Below the pieces are notes generated by a model that ran no database searches, was not told where the DNA came from, and saw only the letters and a program-made list of their open reading frames with translations. The translations under genes were made by a program, and so were the position numbers. This document shows, piece after piece, positions 1 to 5,375 of a stretch of 9,231 nucleotides of DNA. The DNA comes from an uncultured Clostridia bacterium (GTDB lineage: Bacteria > Bacillota > Clostridia > TANB77 > CAG-508): NCBI GenBank assembly GCA_947624405.1, contig CANQKB010000059.1, forward strand, positions 1 to 9,231, given 5' to 3'. Each line of letters begins with the position of its first letter. The first letter of the stretch is position 1.

Positions 1-49
1 AACAATACAAGCAAGTAAACGAGTAGGTCGAACTCACTTCGATTTTTAA
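1..49 (+). CDS. Possible 3' end of an unidentified gene (partial)
   Basis: The frame beginning at base 2 is open from the left edge and reads TIQASKRVGRTHFDF before a TAA stop at 47-49. Only 15 codons are visible, so no family can be assigned. The reason to think it may be coding is that its last residues, GRTHFDF-stop, match in the same frame the end of the thioesterase at 2169 (GRTHLDF-stop), where the frame is clearly coding. In both places these residues are written by the dispersed repeat described separately. It could equally be non-coding repeat DNA that happens to be open. Confidence 0.35.
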   Translation, partial: TIQASKRVGRTHFDF

Positions 50-102
50 AACATTCCTCCACGCTTAGCTAGTTAGGATGTAAATTGTAACAAAATGTCG
101 AT
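25..102 (+). repeat. Dispersed repeat, copy A
   Basis: Bases 25-91 align without gaps to 2145-2211, with 60 of 67 positions identical by eye. A further 11-base block (AAAATGTCGAT, 92-102) matches 2234-2244, where the other copy holds 22 extra bases. In both copies the first bases encode GRTHxDF-stop. In this copy TCGAA-CTCAC-TTCGA followed by TTTTT forms a short terminator-like hairpin overlapping the stop codon. A second weak stem can form between 51-58 and 75-81. No transposase, terminal repeat or target-site duplication is visible. The copy lies just upstream of the 6S RNA promoter. Confidence 0.8.
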
Positions 103-132
103 AAAATACTTTAAGAAGAATTGCAAAAATAC

Positions 133-161
133 TTGAAAAAATAATAAAAATATGGTACAAT
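133..161 (+). promoter_or_regulatory. Sigma-A promoter of the 6S RNA
   Basis: TTGAAA (133-138) and TACAAT (156-161) are separated by exactly 17 bases, with a TGn extension just before the -10 box (TG at 153-154). Transcription would start near 168-170, about 17 bases before the conserved closing stem of the 6S RNA. Confidence 0.75.
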
Positions 162-167
162 AAATAT

Positions 168-385
168 AACTTAAAGAGATAAAACAAATCCCTGCATAGT
201 TCGTAATCAATAGGAATTTTAGAACCTACAAAGCAACGGATAAGGGAGCCGAGCTCTGGATATGGCGTGTAAGCTTACATGAGAGAATAGTAAGAAACCC
301 AGAAGTATTCAGGTAGGCACCCACCTGTATATATACAGGTCCCATAAAATTCTTAGATAATACGGCTAATGTGGGGGATTTTTTT
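168..385 (+). ncRNA. ssrS: 6S RNA (ssrS), RNA polymerase regulator
   Basis: 6S RNA binds sigma-A RNA polymerase by mimicking an open promoter and lowers housekeeping transcription, mainly in stationary phase. The 5' strand AAATCCCTGCATAGTTCGTA (186-205) pairs with the 3' strand at 361-381 (TACGGCTAATG, then GGGGGATTT). This resembles the GUUCG/GCGGC closing stem of known 6S RNAs. A second stem pairs AGGAATTTTA (from about 212) with TAAAATTCTT (from about 345), below a large internal bulge. The GGGAGCCGAGC segment (245-255) resembles the conserved GAGCC strand of the family. The upper arm is closed by TCTGG/CCAGA and holds the palindrome TGTAAGCTTACA. The 3' end is a GC-rich stem strand followed by seven T (379-385), typical of intrinsic termination. 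It has its own promoter and no coding frame. The start is the predicted transcription start; the structured core begins at 186. I identified it from structure and family memory, without a covariance search. Confidence 0.85.
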
Positions 386-387
386 GT

Positions 388-1599
388 TTATCTGAGTAAT
401 TTAAACCATTTTTCTATAACATTGCTAATCATATTTAAAAGTGTTAATTTCTTGACAGAAGTTTCTGCAACTATATCTATACTTTTAATAATATTGTTGT
501 TTAACATATATTTGACAGAACCAATAATATCACCTTGTTCAATTGGCGCTTCTAGGTCTTGAGCAAATTCTATGTTTTGAGAGACTGAATTTGATTTTGA
601 TTTCTTTATGAAAAATGAAGCATCTTCTGCAAGTACAGCATTAATAGAAGGAGAAACTCCTTTTTCTACATTAAGAGTGCCCATTATTTCACCTTTTTTG
701 CCATAAGATACATTAGAAAAATTCGAAAAACCAAAGTTAAGTAATTTTTGTGCTTCACTGAATCTTATTTCAGAAGAAGGAGAATGCATGATAACTGCGA
801 TTAATGAAAGACCGTCTCTTGTGGCCGATGCGGATAAGTTGTATAAAGCGAGCGAAGTTGAACCAGTTTTTAAACCTGTGCAACCATTATAGTTTCTAAC
901 AAGTTTATTTGTATTTACTAGTTGGGTTTTTCCATCTCTTAAAGTATCCATGTAAAGAGAGGTATATTTAGTAATACTTGGATGTTTTTGCAAAAGTTCG
1001 CGTGACATAAGTGCAATATCATAACTAGATGTTAAATGCCCATCTTCATCGAGTCCATGACAATTTTTAAAAGTAGTGTCGTTCATACCAAGCTCTTTTG
1101 CTTTGTTGTTCATACGAGTTACAAATTCTTCTTCAGTTCCAGCAATATGTTCGCATAATGCGTATATTACATCATTTGCCGAGTTTAAGCAAACTGCTTT
1201 TAGCATTTCGTCAACTGTTAATGTTTCATTTTCTTCAAGCCATATCTGTGAACCTCCCATTGAAGAAGCATTTTTAGAGCATGTTACTTTATCTGTTAAG
1301 GCTAAATCTCCATTGTCTATTGCTTCCATTACGAGTAATAATGACATAACTTTTGTAACACTAGCAGGGCGTAATTTATCATGTGAATTATGCTCATATA
1401 AAACTGTACCAGTGGATTGCTCTATTAAAATTGCTGAACCTGATTCTAAATTTAAATCTGTTTCAGTATCGCTTACTGTTTCAATTAGTCCTGATGATCT
1501 GGACCAAACGTATGAGTCTGACATTGCAAAAACAGGTGAAATAAATGTTATTAATAATAAAAAAATTGAAATTATTATAAAAAATTTTTTATAGTACAT
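388..1599 (-). CDS. D-alanyl-D-alanine carboxypeptidase (S11 family, DacF/PBP5-like)
   Basis: This penicillin-binding enzyme removes the terminal D-Ala from peptidoglycan pentapeptides outside the membrane and so limits cross-linking. The 403-residue protein has a signal peptide (about 1-25, ending SPVFA). All three catalytic motifs are present: S80-V-T-K83 with the nucleophilic serine, S140-A-N142, and K244-T-G246. The catalytic domain is followed by the usual C-terminal beta domain. A terminal amphipathic segment (about 385-403, LTLLNMISNVIEKWFKLLR) fits the membrane-anchoring helix of the family. The start at 1599 is chosen because GGAGG (complement of 1607-1611) lies 7 bases upstream and the signal peptide begins directly. 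A longer frame reaching 1674 would add 25 residues with no ribosome binding site or signal-peptide logic. It is divergent from the thioesterase gene and convergent with the 6S RNA, whose U-tract ends 3 bases from this stop codon. Length and motifs look intact. Confidence 0.95.
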   Translation of the reverse strand: MYYKKFFIIISIFLLLITFISPVFAMSDSYVWSRSSGLIETVSDTETDLNLESGSAILIEQSTGTVLYEHNSHDKLRPASVTKVMSLLLVMEAIDNGDLALTDKVTCSKNASSMGGSQIWLEENETLTVDEMLKAVCLNSANDVIYALCEHIAGTEEEFVTRMNNKAKELGMNDTTFKNCHGLDEDGHLTSSYDIALMSRELLQKHPSITKYTSLYMDTLRDGKTQLVNTNKLVRNYNGCTGLKTGSTSLALYNLSASATRDGLSLIAVIMHSPSSEIRFSEAQKLLNFGFSNFSNVSYGKKGEIMGTLNVEKGVSPSINAVLAEDASFFIKKSKSNSVSQNIEFAQDLEAPIEQGDIIGSVKYMLNNNIIKSIDIVAETSVKKLTLLNMISNVIEKWFKLLR

Positions 1600-1622
1600 A
1601 TACAAACCTCCATAATAAAATC

Positions 1623-1651
1623 TTAATAGACCATATGAATAAAGTAGACAA
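1623..1651 (-). promoter_or_regulatory. Candidate sigma-A promoter of the carboxypeptidase gene
   Basis: On the minus strand TTGTCT (complement of 1646-1651) and TATTAA (complement of 1623-1628) are 17 bases apart. This places a transcription start near 1616, about 17 bases before the ATG. The spacing is ideal and the boxes are moderate matches. Confidence 0.4.
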
Positions 1652-1686
1652 AATATGCAAAAAGTATGGTACAAATTTTATGAATG

Positions 1687-1695
1687 TGCTATAAT
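1687..1695 (+). promoter_or_regulatory. Extended -10 promoter of the thioesterase gene
   Basis: TGC followed by a consensus TATAAT (1690-1695) forms an extended -10 element. No good -35 box lies at 16-18 bases, which such promoters often tolerate. Transcription would start near 1702, about 36 bases before the ATG. A weaker alternative, TGG plus TACAAA, lies at 1667-1675. Confidence 0.5.
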
Positions 1696-1737
1696 TTGAA
1701 AGGAAATTTATAAGACATATGGAGGCGTTTGAAAATC

Positions 1738-2169
1738 ATGGAAAGAAAAATAAACTATTATGAAACAGATAAAATGGGGGTTGTGCATCATTCAAATTAT
1801 ATTAGATTTTTAGAAGAGGCAAGATGTGATTTATTAGAAGAAGTAGGGATGCCATATGAGGTTTTAGAGCAAAACGGAATAATTATACCAGTTTTAGAGG
1901 TAAAATGTGAGTATAAAAAGCATGTAACATTTGGAGATACCATAATAATTACACCACATGTTATAGGATACAATGGAGTGAGGTTGAGTGTAAGGTATGA
2001 TGTGATAGATAAAAAAACAGGAAAGACTGTTATAAATGCAGAAACAAAGCATTGTTTTACAAGTATGGAACTCAGACCGATAAATATGAAAAAGAAATTT
2101 CCTGATTTTTCAAAAAAATGGGAAGAACTATTAGAAAATATCGAAGGTCGAACTCACTTAGATTTTTAA
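1738..2169 (+). CDS. YbgC/FcbC-type acyl-CoA thioesterase (hotdog fold)
   Basis: This is a small hotdog-fold enzyme predicted to hydrolyse acyl-CoA thioesters in the cytoplasm; the natural substrate cannot be told from sequence. The N-terminal signature YYETDKMGVVHHSNY (residues 7-21) matches the family's active-site loop and helix start, with Asp11 at the catalytic position. It continues into the helix IRFLEEARCDLLEEVG and the beta strands, for a total of 143 residues, near the usual length. I chose ATG at 1738. GGAGG at 1721-1725 is 12 bases away, somewhat long, while the in-frame TTG at 1729 would leave only 3 bases, which is too short. The final GRTHLDF and the stop codon are written by repeat copy B, so the native C-terminus may have been replaced or extended. 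No clear terminator follows except whatever the repeat provides. Confidence 0.88.
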   Translation: MERKINYYETDKMGVVHHSNYIRFLEEARCDLLEEVGMPYEVLEQNGIIIPVLEVKCEYKKHVTFGDTIIITPHVIGYNGVRLSVRYDVIDKKTGKTVINAETKHCFTSMELRPINMKKKFPDFSKKWEELLENIEGRTHLDF

Positions 2170-2244
2170 AACATTCTTCTACGCTTAGCTAGTTAGAGTA
2201 TGAATTGTAACTACATACAAAAAATAACAAAATAAAATGTCGAT
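2145..2244 (+). repeat. Dispersed repeat, copy B, overlapping the thioesterase stop codon
   Basis: This is the second copy of the element at 25-102. The first 67 bases align without gaps and the tail block AAAATGTCGAT (2234-2244) is displaced by 22 extra bases. The first 25 bases are coding and end the thioesterase frame; the remainder is intergenic and stops 6 bases before the -35 box of the surface operon. The small terminator-like hairpin of copy A is weakened here by a C-to-A change at 2160. Confidence 0.8.
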
Positions 2245-2250
2245 TTTTAA

Positions 2251-2279
2251 TTGACAAATGAAAAATTTATTAATATAAT
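2251..2279 (+). promoter_or_regulatory. Consensus sigma-A promoter of the surface-protein operon
   Basis: TTGACA (2251-2256) and TATAAT (2274-2279) are both perfect and separated by exactly 17 bases. A start near 2286 would give a leader of about 36 bases carrying AAAGGAGA (2307-2314). Such a promoter is expected to be strong and predicts abundant product unless repressed. Confidence 0.85.
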
Positions 2280-2321
2280 TAGAAGTGGATAAATAAATTA
2301 AAAAACAAAGGAGAATGTAAA

Positions 2322-3500
2322 ATGAAGAAATTATTAAAATACGCTTTTATAGCAATAATAATGTTTACTTGTATTGCTATGATGGCAAATAATGTACAAG
2401 CCACAGATACCCCTGAAACTACACCAGGAGCAGGAGAAACGGAAGATGGTGGAGATGATGGATCAGCTGAAGAAGAAACAGAGACAACTGATATAGAGTG
2501 GACAGATTTTTCAAATGCAAAAATTGAATTAAAGAAGAGTGGAAACACTGGAGCAATAATTGAAATCTCAGGTTTTACACCTGTAAAAAATAGCGTATAT
2601 AGAGTAGTATTAACTAATAGTTCTACGCAATTAGAGGCAACCGAAGATAATTTTATGAATAAATCAATTCAAGATAATCTTGTAAATGCTGATAATGACG
2701 GAATATGGCGTATTAATGACATAAATTCTGAAATATCAAATGCGGTTGAGCTTAATCAAGATATTTATGTCACTATCATGGAAAAGGCAAGAAGTAGTAG
2801 TGGCGTTGAAGCATATGGAATTGGTAAAGCAAATGTAAAATTAGCAAAATTTGCTGAACCTAAATATAGCGATGCTTTCTTTGCAACATATGTGTCGAAG
2901 GATTCAACTCAGATTGTTACAAATTTTACACACGCTAAGGTCAATGCTAGAAAAATGCAAATAAAGATCGGTCAAATAACTGATAATTCAATTTTACAAA
3001 AAATAAAGAATCAGGATACAACAGGATTTGCAGACTTGCTTAAATATGCAAGGTCAAATTCTGGCATTTATAATCAAAAGTTGAATGCAAATGCTGATAA
3101 CGACATATCATATAACCACGCATTTGATGGGCAACAAATTGATTTAACAGGAAAGCTTAATAATAATTCATATTATTATTTATATGTAAGTTTAGATGAT
3201 GAAAATGGGAAATACATTCCTGCTGAATGTGTAACTTTGGCGTTAAGTAATGATATGGCAGCAGATGCGAAATTATGGAATCTATTCTTCTATGGTTCAT
3301 CTGATTTCAAATGGGCAGATTTTGGAACTACAGGAGGAGATACACCAACACAGCCTTCTCAACCATCTCAATCTGGAACAGAATATCCAGGAGGAAGCTT
3401 ACCACAAACTGGTGTGACATTAACAATTGTATTTGCAACATTAGGAGTAGTGATAATTGCTATAGTATTTGCTAAAAAAATTAAAAAATATACAATATAA
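2322..3500 (+). CDS. LPQTG cell-wall-anchored surface protein of unknown family (paralogue 1)
   Basis: I do not recognise the ectodomain. The 392-residue precursor has a signal peptide (about 1-27, cleavage after NNVQA). A Thr/Glu/Asp-rich linker follows (28-58). A probably beta-rich region runs from about 61 to 335, opening with TDFSNAKIELKK and closing with FKWADFG. After a Pro/Thr/Gln linker (340-352) comes a complete sortase signal: LPQTG at 360-364, a hydrophobic stretch, and the charged end KKIKKYTI. Sortase would cleave between T and G and attach the protein to peptidoglycan. GGAG lies 8 bases before the ATG, downstream of a perfect promoter. The region from 61 onward is paralogous to the C-terminal part of the next gene, which starts 24 bases downstream in the same operon. 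An adhesin or a structural wall protein are both possible; no catalytic motif is visible. Confidence 0.85.
   Translation: MKKLLKYAFIAIIMFTCIAMMANNVQATDTPETTPGAGETEDGGDDGSAEEETETTDIEWTDFSNAKIELKKSGNTGAIIEISGFTPVKNSVYRVVLTNSSTQLEATEDNFMNKSIQDNLVNADNDGIWRINDINSEISNAVELNQDIYVTIMEKARSSSGVEAYGIGKANVKLAKFAEPKYSDAFFATYVSKDSTQIVTNFTHAKVNARKMQIKIGQITDNSILQKIKNQDTTGFADLLKYARSNSGIYNQKLNANADNDISYNHAFDGQQIDLTGKLNNNSYYYLYVSLDDENGKYIPAECVTLALSNDMAADAKLWNLFFYGSSDFKWADFGTTGGDTPTQPSQPSQSGTEYPGGSLPQTGVTLTIVFATLGVVIIAIVFAKKIKKYTI
2502..3500 (+). repeat. Tandem paralogous segment, unit 1 (pairs with 4227-5195)
   Basis: This segment encodes residues 61-392 of paralogue 1 and is homologous to 4227-5195 of paralogue 2. 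Similarity is clearest at the nucleotide level from the FKWADFG codons to the stop codon. It continues slightly past the stop, with ACAATATAACAAAATAT here against ACAATATAATAAAATAT there. That suggests a tandem gene duplication that included some 3' flank. Confidence 0.75.
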
Positions 3501-3524
3501 CAAAATATAACGGAGGATAAGAGA

Positions 3525-5195
3525 ATGAAAAAAAAGCTAATTGCAAGCATTGTTTTGGTAACAATAATACTATCAATATTATTCAATTTTAGTTATAATA
3601 AAGTTGCAGCATATTCAGGAGAAATTGATCCAAAGGGATATATAGTGATGCCAGGAGAAATGATAATTGAAAATGGACAAGCCAAAGGAACGATTAGTTT
3701 AACATCTACAGCAAGTGGTTTTAGCATTGCATATCAAAAAGTTGATATGACAGATGCACAATTTAATACTGTAGATGAAAAGAGAGTAGCATATGAGAGC
3801 TACTATAATACTGAAAAACCTAAATTAGATGCAAAACAAGAAAATGTAAATAATTTAAAAAAAGCCTATGATGATGCAAATTCAGCAGAACCAAAAGTTG
3901 AAGAAACAGTACAATCAACCAAAAAAGCTTATGATGATGCAGTTACAGCGTATAATAGCGATGTAGATGCTTTTAATAATAAGATTGCTGAACTTATGAA
4001 GAGTGTTTATTCTGCAATGCCAGATTTTACTGATTCGTGGATTTCTACAGCACCAGAATCAAATAATGTAACATTACAATTCCCAAATGCAAGTGGTACT
4101 ATTCATTTTGTATTGTGGGCCAAAATAACAAAAGGCAATGAAACGTATTATGATGCAAAAATATACTCAACAGAGATAGGCTCATCAGGAGTAACTCCTG
4201 GAGGGGCAACTTCAAATGGAAATACTACTGATTTTTCTAAAGCTAAATTTGAGTTAAAAAAAGGTAAGGAATCACATGTGACATTAGAAATTACAGGAAT
4301 AAAACCTATTACGGGGCATTACTATGATGTATATGTGACAGATACAGCTGAAAGACCAACAAATGTTTCTTCTTCTTCTGGACAATTTATAAGGGTTTCA
4401 GGAAATACAAGTGGAACTTCATTAGTATATGAATCAGGACTTGAAGAATATGTTGAATTAAACAAAGATATGTATATCACTATTGCAGAAGGTGGTAGCA
4501 ATATAGATTATTCAATTGTAATAGAGGGCAAAAAGTTAACAAAACCAACTGAACCAAAATATAGTGATGCATTTTATGCTACATTTGTTTCAAATGCTGG
4601 AACGCAAATTGTAACTAATTTCACTCATTCAGAAAAAAATAATAGAAAGATACAAGTAAAAGTTGGAAAAATAACAGATACTAGTATTTTACAAAAAATA
4701 AAGAATCAAGATTCATCAGGATTTGGCGATTTATTAAAATACGCAAAATCAAATTCAGGTATGTATGATAAAGTATTAGATGCAACTGAAAAGAAGACAC
4801 AACTTGGTTATGGACTTGGGGCTAAATATGGGGATGCTTTAGGTTTAACTGGAATAACAGGAAACACATATTACTATTTATATGTAAAAACACAAGATGA
4901 AAATGGTAAATATGTTTCAAATGAAGCTGTAACGTTGGCTTGTACAGACGATATTGTTGCTGGTGATAGTTGGCAAATGACTTTCTATGGAGCTGATGAT
5001 TTCAAATGGGCAGATTTTGGAACAGCAGGAGGAGATACACCAACACAGCCAACTCAGCCATCTCAACCTGGAACAGAATATCCAGGTGGACAATTACCAC
5101 AAACAGGTGTAACATTAACAATAGTATTTGCAACATTAGGAGTAGTTGTAATAGCAATTGTATGTGCTAAAAAAGTAAAAAAATACACAATATAA
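3525..5195 (+). CDS. LPQTG surface protein with coiled-coil-interrupted N-terminal domain (paralogue 2)
   Basis: The 556-residue precursor has a signal peptide (about 1-29, ending NKVAA). An N-terminal domain absent from its neighbour spans about 32-217. Within it, beta-like segments (GTISLTSTASGFSIAYQKV, and later VTLQFPNASGTIHFVLWAK) flank an Ala/Lys/Asp-rich helical stretch (about 82-163). That stretch contains KKAYDDA twice, 21 residues or three heptads apart. Residues 235-556 are homologous to residues 61-392 of paralogue 1, sharing stretches such as SILQKIKNQD, TQIVTNFTH, FKWADFGT and GGDTPTQP. The end is LPQTG (524-528), a membrane segment and KKVKKYTI. GGAGG (3512-3516) is 8 bases from the ATG and 11 bases past the previous stop codon, so the two genes are co-transcribed. 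A perfect 13-bp hairpin ends the unit. Function unknown; a cell-surface structural or binding role is likely. Confidence 0.85.
   Translation: MKKKLIASIVLVTIILSILFNFSYNKVAAYSGEIDPKGYIVMPGEMIIENGQAKGTISLTSTASGFSIAYQKVDMTDAQFNTVDEKRVAYESYYNTEKPKLDAKQENVNNLKKAYDDANSAEPKVEETVQSTKKAYDDAVTAYNSDVDAFNNKIAELMKSVYSAMPDFTDSWISTAPESNNVTLQFPNASGTIHFVLWAKITKGNETYYDAKIYSTEIGSSGVTPGGATSNGNTTDFSKAKFELKKGKESHVTLEITGIKPITGHYYDVYVTDTAERPTNVSSSSGQFIRVSGNTSGTSLVYESGLEEYVELNKDMYITIAEGGSNIDYSIVIEGKKLTKPTEPKYSDAFYATFVSNAGTQIVTNFTHSEKNNRKIQVKVGKITDTSILQKIKNQDSSGFGDLLKYAKSNSGMYDKVLDATEKKTQLGYGLGAKYGDALGLTGITGNTYYYLYVKTQDENGKYVSNEAVTLACTDDIVAGDSWQMTFYGADDFKWADFGTAGGDTPTQPTQPSQPGTEYPGGQLPQTGVTLTIVFATLGVVVIAIVCAKKVKKYTI
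4227..5195 (+). repeat. Tandem paralogous segment, unit 2 (pairs with 2502-3500)
   Basis: This is the second unit of the duplication. It begins at the TDFSKAKFELKK codons and ends at the stop codon. The sequence upstream of it in the same gene (N-terminal domain plus coiled coil) has no counterpart in paralogue 1, so the two genes differ by domain gain or loss as well as by point changes. Confidence 0.75.
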
Positions 5196-5215
5196 TAAAA
5201 TATGATAAATATTTG

Positions 5216-5246
5216 CAAAATCCTTTGGTTAAGCCAAAGGATTTTG
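5216..5246. terminator. Intrinsic terminator of the surface-protein operon
   Basis: CAAAATCCTTTGG and CCAAAGGATTTTG are perfectly complementary over 13 bp around a TTAAG loop. Four T lie at the end of the stem and four A at its start, so it could work in both directions. It lies 20 bases after the stop codon of paralogue 2 and separates that operon from the protease promoter. Confidence 0.85.
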
Positions 5247-5292
5247 TCGTACTTTGTAACATAAATGTAGCAAAGATGTAATAGAAATTTAA

Positions 5293-5321
5293 TTGACTTT
5301 GGAATTTAGCAGATTTATAAT
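5293..5321 (+). promoter_or_regulatory. Sigma-A promoter of the surface protease gene
   Basis: TTGACT (5293-5298) and TATAAT (5316-5321) are 17 bases apart, one mismatch from full consensus. The start would be near 5328, giving a leader of about 48 bases. A second TATAAT at 5340-5345 has no matching -35 box. With the terminator upstream, the protease is probably a separate transcription unit. Confidence 0.75.
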
Positions 5322-5375
5322 TTATTATAGGATAATGACTATAATGCTAGGCTTAAGAAAGGAATGATGTTGATA

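Noticed and set aside
20..50. Possible tRNA 3' end (GGTCGAACTC resembles a T-arm)
   Set aside because: The flanking bases do not form a T stem or acceptor stem, and the same sequence recurs as coding DNA in the thioesterase gene.
25..102. Insertion sequence or CRISPR unit
   Set aside because: There are only two copies about 2.1 kb apart, with no transposase, terminal inverted repeats or regular spacers.
186..385. Riboswitch or T-box leader for a downstream gene
   Set aside because: The downstream gene is convergent, the RNA ends in its own U-tract and its closing stem resembles 6S RNA; no plus-strand gene follows for over 1.3 kb.
371..562. Open frame of 63 codons on the plus strand
   Set aside because: It starts inside the 6S RNA 3' stem and then lies antisense to the carboxypeptidase gene; no ribosome binding site and no recognisable protein.
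1076..1594. Open frame of 172 codons on the plus strand
   Set aside because: It is fully antisense to the carboxypeptidase gene, whose motifs are intact; the composition looks like a reverse-strand shadow.
2279..2548. Minus-strand open frame opposite the start of surface paralogue 1
   Set aside because: It is antisense to a signal peptide and acidic linker, giving a Ser/Pro/Val-rich artefact; it also overlaps a perfect plus-strand promoter.
3368..3586. Minus-strand open frame with hydrophobic character
   Set aside because: It is the reverse image of the sorting-signal membrane segment and the next signal peptide.
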